From Lentibacillus lipolyticus (GTDB taxonomy: Bacteria > Bacillota > Bacilli > Bacillales > Amphibacillaceae), in NCBI GenBank assembly GCA_004145795.1, contig SEIO01000005.1, positions 62,001-126,000 on the forward strand: DNA of 64,000 nucleotides, read 5' to 3'. The notes beneath the pieces are model-generated. The model searched no databases and had not been told where the DNA came from. It was given only the letters and a program-made list of their open reading frames with translations. Position 1 is the stretch's first letter. Each line of letters starts with the position of its first letter. The translations under genes were made by a program, and so were the position numbers. Shown one piece after another: positions 26,939-36,533 of this stretch.

Positions 26939-27850
26939 TTATCGATCGGTTGCCCGCGGATGACTGTTCATGTACACACTCCGCAGCCGATCTTTTGTCA
27001 CATGTGTATAAATCTGTGTTGACGCCAGATTCTCATGACCCAGTAATTCCTGTACTGTCCGGAGATCAGCACCCTCATTCAGCATATGTGTAGCAAACGT
27101 GTGCCGCAGTTTATGCGGGTGCACATGCACGGTCAAAGCAGCCTTTTCAACCATTTTCTCCAAAACAACCCGAATGCCTCTTACTGTCAGCGGACGGCCT
27201 CTGTGGTTTAGAAACACAGCATTTGCAGGCGCCGATGCCTTCTCTAACAGCTTTCTTCTCCCATCATTTATGTATGTTTCCAGTGCAACTTCTGCAAAGC
27301 GGCCGAACGGAATATACCGTTCTTTGCTGCCTTTTCCTTTTACGAACATAGTTCCGATGGTAAAGTCAATGTCAGAAAGCTGCAAGCGTTGGCATTCACT
27401 GACTCGAACGCCGGTTGCATAAAGTGTTTCGATTAATGCTTGATTGCGTTGACCGATTGGATTGCTTAAGTCACTAACGTCAAAAAGCTTTTCAAGTTCT
27501 TCCATATACAGAAAACCGGGAATGGGCTTTTCTGCCATTGGAAGGGTTACGTGAAGAAAAGGGTTGCCATGGACTACATTTTCCCGTTCTAAAAACTTGT
27601 AAAAACTCTTCAGACTGGATATTTTCCTGGAAACAGACCTTCTCCCTAATTTTCTGTCATACAGTGTAGTCAAAAATGACCGGATGACCCGGTAATCAAC
27701 GCTCTGAAGGTCTTCAATCCCCTCCTGAAGCAAAAATTGATAAAATGATTCAAGGTCATCCGCATAATATGCGACGGTATATGGTGAAGCGTTTTTCTCA
27801 ATCTGCAAATACTCCATAAATGCTTTGCGGAACTCTGCCATTTGATTCAC
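26939..27850 (-). CDS. xerC: Tyrosine recombinase XerC (CodV)
   Basis: XerC resolves chromosome dimers at dif together with XerD. With the GTG start at 27850, five bases after GGGGTG, the protein has 303 residues, close to the 304 of B. subtilis CodV. It has an N-terminal SAM-like DNA-binding domain (about 1-90) and a catalytic domain with Arg149, the HKLRH box at 246-250, His272 and Tyr281. It precedes hslV. In B. subtilis trmFO lies between topA and this gene, but it is absent here. Confidence 0.95.
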   Translation of the reverse strand: MNQMAEFRKAFMEYLQIEKNASPYTVAYYADDLESFYQFLLQEGIEDLQSVDYRVIRSFLTTLYDRKLGRRSVSRKISSLKSFYKFLERENVVHGNPFLHVTLPMAEKPIPGFLYMEELEKLFDVSDLSNPIGQRNQALIETLYATGVRVSECQRLQLSDIDFTIGTMFVKGKGSKERYIPFGRFAEVALETYINDGRRKLLEKASAPANAVFLNHRGRPLTVRGIRVVLEKMVEKAALTVHVHPHKLRHTFATHMLNEGADLRTVQELLGHENLASTQIYTHVTKDRLRSVYMNSHPRATDR

Positions 27851-27877
27851 ATTTTCACCCCGCTCAACAGCGAATAA

Positions 27878-27906
27878 AGCATACCACAGAAAAGAGTGCA
27901 AAGCAA
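27878..27906 (-). promoter_or_regulatory. Second candidate promoter of xerC
   Basis: TTGCTT (27901-27906), 17 bases, TATGCT (27878-27883), nearer to the gene than the stronger match at 27920-27948. Its -10 lies about 28 bases from the GTG, which leaves a short but sufficient leader. The two may act in tandem. Confidence 0.4.
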
Positions 27907-27919
27907 TAAATTTAACTAA

Positions 27920-27948
27920 ATTGTAACAAAATTCTGAAATAATCTCAA
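27920..27948 (-). promoter_or_regulatory. Sigma-A promoter for xerC-hslV-hslU-codY
   Basis: TTGAGA (27943-27948), 17-base spacer, TACAAT (27920-27925): each box matches 5/6 of the vegetative consensus. It lies about 70 bases upstream of the xerC start. I take it as the main promoter of the cluster. Confidence 0.7.
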
Positions 27949-28177
27949 TCCTGTTTAGTTAGAAAAGCACCAATACCTGCGCCAAACACGATTAAAACGC
28001 AGTGTGAGCATGCCTGTCAAGCAAATCACCTTACCAATGCGCAATTATATCGGTTTCCCCTATAATAGTCAATAATAAGAGATCAGTTATCAAAAGAGTT
28101 TCACAAGTATGGATTCAGCTGATGATAAACATAATAATATTATTCCCTGACAGGGAACTTTTCAAACATTTCAGCAA
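27949..28177. other. Non-coding spacer between topA and xerC (no trmFO)
   Basis: I see no gene in this stretch. It contains a 15-base palindrome TTCCCTGACAGGGAA at 28142-28156, without a following T run on the minus strand. It contains no piece I can recognise as trmFO, which B. subtilis carries between topA and xerC. Confidence 0.6.
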
Positions 28178-28208
28178 GAAAAAAGACCGCCTTGGGGCGG
28201 TATGGCGG
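28178..28208 (-). terminator. Terminator after topA
   Basis: On the minus strand a stem ACCGCC/GGCGGT with a CCAA loop (28185-28200) is followed by CTTTTTT. A second ACCGCC just upstream, only a few bases after the topA stop, gives an alternative longer stem. Confidence 0.8.
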
Positions 28209-30290
28209 TCAGTTATCTTCACTTTCTCGATAATCACAATTAGTGCACTGCACACGAGACTCTTTTTTTGTTTTTTTCTCAACCATAAAGGAGCCACATT
28301 TCGGACACGGCCTGGAAATAGGTTTATCCCATGTAACGAATTCACACTCCGGATAACGATCACAGCCGTAGAATTTCCGGTTCTTCTTAGATTTTCGTTC
28401 AACAACGTCACCTTTTTCACAGCGCGGACAGGTGACCCCAATTTTCTTCAAAATCGGTTTTGTATTCCGGCACTCCGGGAAGTTTGAACAAGCCATAAAT
28501 TTACCATACCTGCCCATTTTATAAACCATTTCATGCCCGCAGTTTTCGCAGTCAATGCCAGCAGGTTCATCCCGGATCTCCACTTTTTCCATTTCTTCCT
28601 CTGCTTTTTCCAGACGTTTCCGAAAATCACCATAGAATTCATCCAGCACCTGGACCCATTCCGCTTTTCCTTCTTCAACGGCGTCCAGATCTTCCTCCAT
28701 TTTGACGGTAAAATCAACGTCAATAATTTTCGGGAAGAATTCTTTTAAAATGTCCGTCACTATTTCGCCTAATTCCGTCGGGACAAACCGTTTATTGTCC
28801 AGCTGCACATAACCTCTGCGCTGGATGGTGTCCAATGTAGGAGCATATGTGGACGGCCGGCCGATTCCCTGCTCCTCCATTGTCCGGACGAGCCTTGCTT
28901 CGGTGTATCTTGGCGGCGGCTGTGTAAAATGCTGGTTTGGTGTAATTTCATTCGCTTCAATAATCATGCCCTCGGTTAATTCCGGCAAAAATTTATTTTC
29001 GTCCTTTTTCTTCTTGTCGTCTGTTCCTTCCACGTACACTTTCATGAATCCCTTGAACTTGACTTTCGAACCTGTCGAACGGAACTCAACTCCGTTATTT
29101 ACCAAGTGAACCGTCATGGTGTCCATGACAGCAGGTGCCATCTGGCTGGCCAGGAATCGCTCCCAGATCAGTTTATACAGGCGAAACTGATCACGCGACA
29201 GGATTGGCTTCAGTGACTGCGGATCCCGCATGACTGAAGTAGGCCTGACTGCTTCGTGCGCATCCTGAGCGCCTTCCTGCTGTTTAGCCTTTTTGGAAAA
29301 TCCCAGGAAATTTTTGCCGTAATTCTCTTCAACATAGGTTTTTGCTTCCTGCTTGGCCGTGTCAGATATACGTGTAGAATCCGTACGCATATATGTGATT
29401 AGACCAGTAATTCCACCGGCTTTTTTGCCCAAATCGATTCCCTCATACAACTGCTGGGCTACCATCATGGTTTTTTTGGCACGAAAGTTCAATTTGCGGG
29501 CTGCTTCCTGCTGCAAGGAAGATGTGGTAAACGGTTTAGCCGGATTACGCTTGCGTTCACGTTTATTCACCTTATCAACGGAAAACTTCTTTCCATCCAG
29601 TTTTCCCGTAATGGCTTTCACATCCGCCTCTGACTTTAGTTCCTGTTTCTTGCCGTCTACCCCATAAAATGACCCTTCAAAATGTTCTGCATCCTTCTGA
29701 AAGTCGGCTTCAATGGACCAATATTCTTCCGGTATAAAATTTTGGATTTCCTTTTCCCTGTCGATAATCATTTTTACGGCGGTAGACTGTACTCGGCCGG
29801 CACTCAATCCCTTTTTAACCTTTTTCCATAATAAAGGGCTAATATTGTAGCCGACAAGCCTATCAAGTAACCGCCTTGCCTGCTGGGCATTAACTAAATC
29901 ATGGTCAATTGACCGCGGGTGTTTAAATGATTCTTTAATCGCATCTTTTGTAATTTCGTTAAAAACGACACGGCATTCGGAATCTTCGTCAACGTTCAAC
30001 GCATATGCCAAATGCCAGGCGATGGCTTCCCCTTCTCTGTCAGGGTCTGCTGCGAGAAATACTTTTTTTGCCTTTTTAGCAGCTGACTTTAAGTCTTTTA
30101 AGACATCCCCTTTACCGCGTATCGTTATATATTTCGGTTCAAATTGATTATCCGGGTCAATCGCCATTCGGCTTTTCGGCAAATCCCGGACATGTCCCAT
30201 GGATGCTTTTACTTTGTATTTTTTTCCTAAATAACGTTCAATCGTTTTCGCCTTTGCTGGCGACTCCACGATCACGAGGTAATCTGACAT
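28209..30290 (-). CDS. topA: DNA topoisomerase I
   Basis: A type IA topoisomerase that relaxes negative supercoils. The 693-residue protein starts [20 protein letters not shown] (TOPRIM domain), has the [13 protein letters not shown] motif and the active Tyr in [11 protein letters not shown] (about residue 300), and ends in three four-Cys zinc fingers ([24 protein letters not shown]). ATG at 30290, five bases after GGGAGGAG, is preferred over an upstream in-frame start. It has its own strong promoter after dprA. Confidence 0.98.
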   Translation of the reverse strand: MSDYLVIVESPAKAKTIERYLGKKYKVKASMGHVRDLPKSRMAIDPDNQFEPKYITIRGKGDVLKDLKSAAKKAKKVFLAADPDREGEAIAWHLAYALNVDEDSECRVVFNEITKDAIKESFKHPRSIDHDLVNAQQARRLLDRLVGYNISPLLWKKVKKGLSAGRVQSTAVKMIIDREKEIQNFIPEEYWSIEADFQKDAEHFEGSFYGVDGKKQELKSEADVKAITGKLDGKKFSVDKVNKRERKRNPAKPFTTSSLQQEAARKLNFRAKKTMMVAQQLYEGIDLGKKAGGITGLITYMRTDSTRISDTAKQEAKTYVEENYGKNFLGFSKKAKQQEGAQDAHEAVRPTSVMRDPQSLKPILSRDQFRLYKLIWERFLASQMAPAVMDTMTVHLVNNGVEFRSTGSKVKFKGFMKVYVEGTDDKKKKDENKFLPELTEGMIIEANEITPNQHFTQPPPRYTEARLVRTMEEQGIGRPSTYAPTLDTIQRRGYVQLDNKRFVPTELGEIVTDILKEFFPKIIDVDFTVKMEEDLDAVEEGKAEWVQVLDEFYGDFRKRLEKAEEEMEKVEIRDEPAGIDCENCGHEMVYKMGRYGKFMACSNFPECRNTKPILKKIGVTCPRCEKGDVVERKSKKNRKFYGCDRYPECEFVTWDKPISRPCPKCGSFMVEKKTKKESRVQCTNCDYRESEDN

Positions 30291-30368
30291 ATGTTCTCCT
30301 CCCATATGAGGTCAGCTTGATAAATGGTAGATATTGCAATTCCCTTTTTCATTTGGAAATCTTCACTA

Positions 30369-30397
30369 ATCGTAAATAGTTCCATTTCGTTTGTCAA
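30369..30397 (-). promoter_or_regulatory. Sigma-A promoter of topA
   Basis: A perfect TTGACA (30392-30397), 17 bases, and TACGAT (30369-30374), which is 4/6. It lies about 80 bases upstream of the topA start and 25 bases past the dprA stop. In bacteria topA promoters often respond to supercoiling; nothing here tests that. Confidence 0.65.
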
Positions 30398-30420
30398 CTA
30401 TGGTATGTGCTGATTTGTGT

Positions 30421-31314
30421 TCATATGATCCAGTGGGGCTCCATTCTTTTCCAGTCCTCGGAAATATCTGCTACATCCAGTACCAATTTCGCCCCGTCTT
30501 GAATCATTTGATTACAGCCTTTTGTATATTCAGCAAGCGGGGACCCGGGCAGCGCATACACGTCTCTTCCCTGATCCAGTGCCTGATCGACTGTTATTAA
30601 CGTGCCACTGCGTTCAGTAGCTTCAATGACAAATGTGCCAAATGAGAGTCCACTGATGATTCGATTTCGCTCTGGAAAATGATAACGTTCTGGCGGGGTG
30701 TTCGGAGGGTATTCGGTCAGAACTAATCCGCTGGCTGTAATTTGTCTGAACAGTTGTATATGCTGTTTGGGATAAATGTAATCAAAACCACTTCCAAGCA
30801 CAGCAATGGTTTTTCCTTGATTGTTCAGTGCGAGCTGATGCGCATAACTGTCGATTCCTGTGGCCATTCCACTGACGATGACCCATCCGTCTTTTATTAA
30901 CGGCAGTACAAATTTCTCCATTTTTGGCAAAGCCTCACTCGATGGCTTTCTTGTTCCAATAACACTTAGCATAGGGTGAAACGTCAATAAATGTGTATCA
31001 CCCATCGCATATAATACAAGGGGCGCATCTTTAATTGTTTTTAACACAGGCGGATAGATATCGTCAACTATCGTTATCATTTTGCAATATGTCAGGTCGT
31101 GCCTGATTTTTCTTTTCAGTTTGGGATTTCGCAAGTCAGTGTGGAACTGGGCAGCTTTCTTGGGTGGAATAGAGAAGATTTGACTGATGTCAGAGGATGT
31201 GAGTTTATAAATGGATTCCAATGTGGTGTCATAACGGATAAATCTTCGTATTGTCCTGCGGGTAATACCGCGGCATTGAGAAATATGAATCAGCCGTTTG
31301 CGTATTTTTTCCAA
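30421..31314 (-). CDS. dprA: DNA processing protein DprA (Smf)
   Basis: DprA protects incoming single-stranded DNA in transformation and loads RecA. The 297-residue protein has an N-terminal helical part and the Rossmann-fold core with SVIGTRKPSSEAL, SGMATGIDSYAHQLAL, VLGSGFDYIYPKQH and the FPERNRIISGLS block. The start is TTG (31312-31314), seven bases after GGGAG. It lies between sucD and topA, as smf does in B. subtilis. The C-terminal winged helix of longer DprA proteins is absent, again as in Bacillus. Confidence 0.96.
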   Translation of the reverse strand: MEKIRKRLIHISQCRGITRRTIRRFIRYDTTLESIYKLTSSDISQIFSIPPKKAAQFHTDLRNPKLKRKIRHDLTYCKMITIVDDIYPPVLKTIKDAPLVLYAMGDTHLLTFHPMLSVIGTRKPSSEALPKMEKFVLPLIKDGWVIVSGMATGIDSYAHQLALNNQGKTIAVLGSGFDYIYPKQHIQLFRQITASGLVLTEYPPNTPPERYHFPERNRIISGLSFGTFVIEATERSGTLITVDQALDQGRDVYALPGSPLAEYTKGCNQMIQDGAKLVLDVADISEDWKRMEPHWII

Positions 31315-31375
31315 TTCACCACTCCCTTTATGATTTTTATCGTCATTATCAATTTATCGGAGAAAATAATAGAGG

Positions 31376-31409
31376 AGGAACCCAGAGGAAAGAGTATCTC
31401 CGGGTTCCT
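31376..31409 (-). terminator. Hairpin after sucD
   Basis: AGGAACCCGGAG and CTCTGGGTTCCT pair over 12 positions (one G-U) with a 10-base loop just after the sucD stop. The following CCTCTATTATTTTC is only partly T-rich, so termination may be incomplete and some transcripts may continue into dprA, for which I find no good promoter. Confidence 0.6.
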
Positions 31410-31418
31410 AATTAGCAA

Positions 31419-32321
31419 TTAATGTGTTTTGCATTTTTCCTGCAGACCATTTTCTTTTAGTACATCAATCATGGTCTCACCAATGTCTGATGGTGTTGCA
31501 GCTGTCTTAATTCCGGCATCATTCATGGTACGAATTTTTTCTTCAGCCGTTCCTTTACCGCCGGAAATAATTGCACCAGCATGGCCCATACGTTTTCCTG
31601 GTGGTGCAGTTGCTCCCCCGATAAAGCCGACAACCGGTTTATTCATGTTCGCCTTAACCCATTCGGCCGCTTCTTCTTCAGCTGTGCCGCCAATTTCACC
31701 GATCATGACAACGGCTTCTGTTTCCGGGTCGTCATTGAAAGCTTGCAGCGCATCAATAAAGTCGGTGCCATTGACAGGGTCCCCGCCAATGCCAACAGCT
31801 GTTGTCTGTCCATAACCAGCCTCAGACAACTGATGTACAGCTTCGTACGTCAATGTACCAGAACGGGAAACAACTCCGATATGTCCCTTTTTATGGATAT
31901 ATCCCGGCATAATACCGATTTTACATTCGTCAGCAGTAATAACACCCGGGCAGTTCGGGCCGACAAGGCGTGTTTTCTTGCCTTCCATGGCGCGTTTTAC
32001 TTTCACCATGTCCATGACTGGAATATGCTCGGTAATACAGATAACAAGATCCAGTTCCGCATCAACAGCCTCCAGAATCGCATCAGCTGCTGCCGGAGCC
32101 GGAACATAAACAACAGATGCATTCGCACCAGTTGCATCAACAGCATCCTGTACCGTATTGTATACTGGAACACCTTCCACTTCTGTTCCGCCTTTTTTCG
32201 GTGTGACACCACCGACTACTTTTGTACCATATTCGAGCATTTGTTTTGTATGAAATTTGGCTGTTCCGCCAGTGATTCCCTGGACAATCACTTTTGTATC
32301 TTTATTAACATATACACTCAT
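31419..32321 (-). CDS. sucD: Succinyl-CoA synthetase alpha subunit
   Basis: A TCA-cycle enzyme that converts succinyl-CoA, ADP/GDP and phosphate to succinate, CoA and nucleoside triphosphate. The 300-residue alpha subunit has the CoA-binding Rossmann domain ([17 protein letters not shown]), GPNCPGVI, and the phosphohistidine site [12 protein letters not shown]. It is paired with sucC 49 bases upstream. Confidence 0.98.
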   Translation of the reverse strand: MSVYVNKDTKVIVQGITGGTAKFHTKQMLEYGTKVVGGVTPKKGGTEVEGVPVYNTVQDAVDATGANASVVYVPAPAAADAILEAVDAELDLVICITEHIPVMDMVKVKRAMEGKKTRLVGPNCPGVITADECKIGIMPGYIHKKGHIGVVSRSGTLTYEAVHQLSEAGYGQTTAVGIGGDPVNGTDFIDALQAFNDDPETEAVVMIGEIGGTAEEEAAEWVKANMNKPVVGFIGGATAPPGKRMGHAGAIISGGKGTAEEKIRTMNDAGIKTAATPSDIGETMIDVLKENGLQEKCKTH

Positions 32322-32370
32322 TTTCGTCCGTCCTTTCTACATATGATCAACAAATCACCGTTCGTTTTAT

Positions 32371-33531
32371 TTATTTTACTGCGGAAACGATTTTCTCTGC
32401 ACCGTCAGCCATTGATCCGGCAGATGTGATATTTAAGCCAGACTCGTCCAGAATTTGTTTACCCAATTCAACGTTTGTCCCTTCCAAACGTACGACAAGC
32501 GGAATATCAAGGCCTACTTGCTTCGTTGCTTCGACCACACCTTCCGCAATAACATCACACTTCATAATTCCGCCGAAAATATTGACAAAAATTCCTTTTA
32601 CATTCGAATCGGACAAAATGATTTTAAAGGCTTCGGTAACTTTTTCTGTTGTCGCACCGCCGCCGACATCAAGGAAGTTGGCCGGTTCGCCGCCATAATG
32701 TTTGATAATGTCCATCGTTGACATCGCAAGTCCTGCACCATTAACCATGCAGCCGATGTTGCCGTCCAGTGCCACATAGCTTAGATCATACTTGGATGCT
32801 TCGATTTCTTTTTCGTCTTCTTCTTCTAAGTCGCGCAACTCAACTATGTCTTTATGACGGAACAATGCGTTATCATCAAAATTAAGCTTAGCATCCAGTG
32901 CCATGACTTCCCCGTCACCTGTCGTTACCAGTGGGTTGATTTCAGCGATGGAACAGTCTTTCTCTACAAATACATTATAAAGACCAATCATGAATTTAGC
33001 TGCTTTTCCAATCAGTTCATCGGGAATATTAATATTGAATGCCAATCTGCGAGCTTGATAACCTGACAGTCCGACAACCGGATCAATCACTTCTTTAAAG
33101 ATTTTTTCCGGTGTTTCGGCAGCTACTTCCTCAATCTCCGTTCCGCCTTCCTCTGAAGCCATCATGACAACACGGGAAGTTGCACGGTCAAGTACAAGAC
33201 CAACATAAAATTCGTTCTTAATATCGCTGCCTTCCTCAATCAATAGGCGCTTCACTTCTTTACCTTCAGGGCCTGTCTGATGTGTTACTAGATTTTTGCC
33301 CAAAATTTCATTCGCATATGTACGCACTTCATCCGAATTTTTGGCAATTTTAACACCACCAGCTTTACCCCGTCCGCCGGCATGGATTTGCGCTTTCACA
33401 ACGGAAACATCACTGTTCAGCTTATTGGCGGCTTCAACTGCTTCGTCAACCGTATATGCCACATGCCCATTCGGGACACTTACACCGGATTCGCGCAAAA
33501 TATCTTTGCCTTGATACTCATGAATGTTCAT
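32371..33531 (-). CDS. sucC: Succinyl-CoA synthetase beta subunit
   Basis: The beta subunit binds the nucleotide through an ATP-grasp fold and supplies the succinate site. The 386-residue protein starts [20 protein letters not shown] and has [51 protein letters not shown] and [15 protein letters not shown] follows GGGAGGATG. It forms an operon with sucD. Confidence 0.98.
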   Translation of the reverse strand: MNIHEYQGKDILRESGVSVPNGHVAYTVDEAVEAANKLNSDVSVVKAQIHAGGRGKAGGVKIAKNSDEVRTYANEILGKNLVTHQTGPEGKEVKRLLIEEGSDIKNEFYVGLVLDRATSRVVMMASEEGGTEIEEVAAETPEKIFKEVIDPVVGLSGYQARRLAFNINIPDELIGKAAKFMIGLYNVFVEKDCSIAEINPLVTTGDGEVMALDAKLNFDDNALFRHKDIVELRDLEEEDEKEIEASKYDLSYVALDGNIGCMVNGAGLAMSTMDIIKHYGGEPANFLDVGGGATTEKVTEAFKIILSDSNVKGIFVNIFGGIMKCDVIAEGVVEATKQVGLDIPLVVRLEGTNVELGKQILDESGLNITSAGSMADGAEKIVSAVK

Positions 33532-33565
33532 CTTTCATCCTCCCATCAAATTTCACTGCATTCCC

Positions 33566-33594
33566 ATTGTATAAAAAAACAGCTGATTTCACAA
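33566..33594 (-). promoter_or_regulatory. Sigma-A promoter of sucCD
   Basis: TTGTGA (33589-33594), 17 bases, TACAAT (33566-33571), about 35 bases before the sucC start. I see no convincing catabolite-response element. The remainder of the 195-base gap to ylqH holds short imperfect hairpins (for example ATGATG/CATCAT near 33620) but no T run. Confidence 0.65.
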
Positions 33595-33726
33595 GAAATA
33601 GCGATTTATGACAGATGATGCCTGTTACCATCATAATCGTACCACCAGGCGGTAAAGTGTCATAAGTTTCAAAAAGACGACACGTTCCTGCTGCAGGGAA
33701 GCGATTAACCTAATGACAAAGCGTAC

Positions 33727-33999
33727 CTATTTAAGCTTCCATTGCTGATCGATTTGATACACGAAGGCAAATACTTCGGCGACGGCTTGGTAAAGCTCTT
33801 CGGGAATCGTTTCATTAATATTCAATTGGGCTAACAATTCAACTAGTGATTCGTCTTCTTGTACTGGAACATTGTTCTCTTTGGCCTTTTGAATGATGTC
33901 GGCGGCGACCAGACTTTTACCGGTTGCAGTGACTTTCGGTGCCTGTTCACGTTCCAGATCATAACGGAGCGCAACAGCTTTTTGTCGTTTTTCGGTCAT
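33727..33999 (-). CDS. ylqH: YlqH, free-standing FlhB C-terminal domain (EscU/YscU family)
   Basis: The 90 residues line up with the part of FlhB that follows the NPTH cleavage site: KAVALRYDLEREQAP against YAIAVKYDEAKASAP, and IPEELYQAVAEVFAFVYQID against the FlhB end. No membrane segment and no NPTH is present, so it resembles the cleaved FlhB-CC fragment made as a separate protein. Start ATG overlaps the ylqG stop by 4 bases. H. pylori FlhX is a known analogue; the Bacillus function is not settled. Confidence 0.88.
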   Translation of the reverse strand: MTEKRQKAVALRYDLEREQAPKVTATGKSLVAADIIQKAKENNVPVQEDESLVELLAQLNINETIPEELYQAVAEVFAFVYQIDQQWKLK

Positions 34000-35273
34000 A
34001 TACGGTAATCCACTCCCTGATACGTTTGCTGATACGCTGCTTTTACAGTTTTGTTTAGCGTCTGTTGTTTATTATAAATCGGTTTAAATGTAACGGTAGA
34101 AAGCTGATAATTAAGTGCCGCCAGCCCCTCCTTCAATAGTGGCTTTAAGTCGGCCGTTTGTTCCGTAAGATGCTGTCGGTTATTGTAGATGGTTACGCCA
34201 ACAGACCGTTTTTGGATATGCATATCAATAATGGTCTCTTTTAAATTCGTTAGTTCCAGATAAAACAAAATACGGCAAGAATCTGGGTTAATTTCTCCAT
34301 TTTCCGTTTTATTACCGGAAAATTCCAGTCTTATATCTTCAGGTAATCCTAATTTTGCACCGGGCAACTGCAAATTTGCGTGAATGACATTTGCTGATTC
34401 AATTACTGATTGCAGCTGCATGCCATTTAGAAAATGCAGAAGCTGTTGAGAACGTTCATGAACTGTACCATCGCTTTGCTGGAGGAACTGCAGCAACATA
34501 GCTTTAACCGTATTGTGCTGTTCATTCGCCCGATTGCTGGCAAGCATATTTTCATAGTCCAGCCCGGTGAACTGGAGCACTTGCTGCACCTGATTCAAAA
34601 ATTGTTTTTTTGGTGAGGCAAGAAGAAAGGTGTTTTCAGGTTTGACGCTTCCAGACGTTGGCTCAACCAGCTGGCTCAACCGTTGTATAAGATTTGGCTG
34701 CAGATTCGTCCTGTCAGGATTTTGTCTTAACAGATTCAACAACGATTGCATTTGCTCAGTCATACTATTAGAATCTGCGGAAGCAAGCGACTGATAAACC
34801 GATTCGGTAATAGGCAGGCCGGCCGAGATCATATTTTTAATCGTCTGGTGACTGTTTTTAGCACCATTCAATAAATGGAGTGCCTGCTGTAATTGTTCTT
34901 TGGTAAACGGAATCTTTTCTTTGATCAATGACTGTATGAGAGCTGCATTCGATTTCGATGCTTTCAGTCCAAGCTGCTGCAACAACTCTGATGTGTTACC
35001 TGAACGCTGGTTTTGCACCTTGTCACCAATAACCCGCAAATGAATCACATTATCTGATGGCTGCACTTGAAAATGGTACTTCCCGCCGACTGTTAAGGAA
35101 GCCTCCAGCTGGGCAATCATCCTTTGCGGACCAATCTTGATTTGCGCCTTCTGACCCGGGTATAATTTCATGATTTTGCCCTGAATAATCTGGCCCGGCC
35201 GTAAAACTTGTGGTGCATTAGAAATTTTAGCCGACGATGTCATTCGGTTTGCTGGTGATTTATGCACACTCAT
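33996..35273 (-). CDS. ylqG: YlqG, FliK-like protein paired with YlqH
   Basis: A 425-residue Gln/Leu/Asn-rich protein. The N terminus has an OB- or barrel-like segment (PGQIIQGKIMKLYPGQKAQIKIG), the middle is low-complexity helical (about 90-290), and the C terminus (about 320-410) recalls the FliK core (ELTNLKETIIDMHIQKRSVG, LKPLLKEGLAALNYQLSTV). It is translationally coupled to ylqH. FliK and FlhB act together as the hook-length switch, so the pairing suggests a second, smaller switch module; this is inference. Confidence 0.75.
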   Translation of the reverse strand: MSVHKSPANRMTSSAKISNAPQVLRPGQIIQGKIMKLYPGQKAQIKIGPQRMIAQLEASLTVGGKYHFQVQPSDNVIHLRVIGDKVQNQRSGNTSELLQQLGLKASKSNAALIQSLIKEKIPFTKEQLQQALHLLNGAKNSHQTIKNMISAGLPITESVYQSLASADSNSMTEQMQSLLNLLRQNPDRTNLQPNLIQRLSQLVEPTSGSVKPENTFLLASPKKQFLNQVQQVLQFTGLDYENMLASNRANEQHNTVKAMLLQFLQQSDGTVHERSQQLLHFLNGMQLQSVIESANVIHANLQLPGAKLGLPEDIRLEFSGNKTENGEINPDSCRILFYLELTNLKETIIDMHIQKRSVGVTIYNNRQHLTEQTADLKPLLKEGLAALNYQLSTVTFKPIYNKQQTLNKTVKAAYQQTYQGVDYRI

Positions 35274-35292
35274 GCAAGCTTCCTCCCCCTAT

Positions 35293-36066
35293 CTATTGAC
35301 TGACAGCATTCCGTACAGGAGCAAACGATTTGCGGTGATAGGGGGAAATCCCCTGTTCTAGAAGCATGTCCAAATGCTGTTTCGTACCGTAGCCCATGTT
35401 GGACGCAAAGCCATACGCCGGGTACTGCTCGTGAATAGTTTTCATATAGTTGTCACGGGTCACTTTCGCCAATATACTTGCAGCGGCAATGGAGATGCTT
35501 TCCTGGTCCCCCTTGGTAATTGCTTCAGACGTACATGGCAATTTTCCAAGTGACACCGCATCAATCAGAATGTGGTCTGGAGTCGGATTCAGCTGGTGAA
35601 CCGCATCATACATGGCCAGTTTCGTAGCTTCATAGATATTGATTTCATCGACTTTCTGATTATCAATCACGGAGATACCATAACTCACCGCTTCATTTTG
35701 AATAATGGTAAAGTATTCTTCGCGCGTCTGCTCACTCAATTGCTTGGAATCGTTCAGCCCCAGCAATTTAAAATCACGCGGCAAAATAACTGCCGCAGCG
35801 ACGACGGGGCCTGCAAGCGGGCCACGCCCTGCTTCATCCATCCCAGCTATGTAGTTACAGCCATTTGCATAATTTTTTTGTTCATACTGGGACATGCGGA
35901 AAAAATTGTCTTCCAATGCTTTTTCCTTGAGTTTTTTCCGCTCATATCGTTCAATCAGCTGTTGCACGCCTTTGCGCTCATCTGTTTTCAAGTCTTTTAT
36001 GTATGCCTCATTCAGTTCATCTGCTTCCAATAATTGTTTCAAAACAGATATGGATTGCTTTTCCAA
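35293..36066 (-). CDS. rnhB: Ribonuclease HII
   Basis: RNase HII cuts RNA in RNA-DNA hybrids and removes single ribonucleotides from DNA. The 257-residue protein has an N-terminal helical arm and the catalytic core with the Asp/Glu of GMDEAGRGPLAGPVVAAAV, the middle Asp in ILIDAVSLG and the KVTRDNYM block. The start is TTG (36064-36066) after AGGTGA. It lies between rbgA and ylqG. Confidence 0.96.
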   Translation of the reverse strand: MEKQSISVLKQLLEADELNEAYIKDLKTDERKGVQQLIERYERKKLKEKALEDNFFRMSQYEQKNYANGCNYIAGMDEAGRGPLAGPVVAAAVILPRDFKLLGLNDSKQLSEQTREEYFTIIQNEAVSYGISVIDNQKVDEINIYEATKLAMYDAVHQLNPTPDHILIDAVSLGKLPCTSEAITKGDQESISIAAASILAKVTRDNYMKTIHEQYPAYGFASNMGYGTKQHLDMLLEQGISPYHRKSFAPVRNAVSQ

Positions 36067-36202
36067 ACTATCACCTGCGTTTTCTATTTATATCGGCAAA
36101 TCCCTTATAAATGTTAAGAAAAAGAACAATGTTATCATATCAGAAATTAACTCGTAACTCTACTAGCATGAAAAATAACGCACTAATCGCAAGCTCAGCG
36201 CA

Positions 36203-36382
36203 GTTGATAGAAAATGCGTCGTAAGTGCTATGACACCGCTACGGAAATACACTACGCTTTCCGCGGGGGAGTGGTGAGCCTCCTCGAACTCTGTTCTGCG
36301 GGGTCTCACCGATCTCCCATTTCCCGCAGGAGTCTCCGTGTATTTCCTCCGCTACCTTTACACTACTTCACTTTCTATCAGT
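36203..36382 (-). repeat. Palindromic intergenic repeat, element 1
   Basis: About 180 bases with nested inverted repeats: TGATAGAAA/TTTCTATCA at 36205-36213 and 36372-36380, a perfect GGAAATACAC/GTGTATTTCC at 36243-36252 and 36338-36347, and an inner GGTGAG/CTCACC pair. On the minus strand it carries the two blocks GACTCCTGCGGGAAA and CCCGCGGAAAGCG, which also occur in element 2 on the plus strand. No reading frame fits. From memory, similar GC-rich repeats are frequent between genes in Bacillaceae; not verified. Confidence 0.75.
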
Positions 36383-36398
36383 ATTATTGCTAATACGA

Positions 36399-36533
36399 TG
36401 GTTGACTGGAGCGGAGGGTAGTCGACTCCTGCGGGAAAAGCAACAGCTGAAGATCCCGCAGGAAGCGGTTTTTGCTTCCGAGGAAGCTGAAGCGTTGCCC
36501 GCGGAAAGCGACTGCCCGGAGCGGAAATCAACG
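36399..36533 (+). repeat. Palindromic intergenic repeat, element 2
   Basis: About 135 bases. It shares 15 identical bases (GACTCCTGCGGGAAA, 36424-36438) and 13 identical bases (CCCGCGGAAAGCG, 36498-36510) with element 1, at similar spacing (87 against 80) but in opposite orientation. The ends GTTGACT and ATCAAC form an imperfect inverted repeat. An inner pair GAAGCGG/CTTCCGAGG suggests a further stem. Its GC content is well above that of the surroundings. Confidence 0.75.

Noticed and set aside
28050-28080. Plus-strand TATAAT in the topA-xerC gap
   Set aside because: No fitting -35 and no plus-strand gene downstream; likely chance in AT-rich DNA.
31581-32429. Plus-strand open frame of 282 residues opposite sucD
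   Set aside because: Shadow of sucD, with Cys/Arg/Asn-rich composition and no upstream ribosome site.
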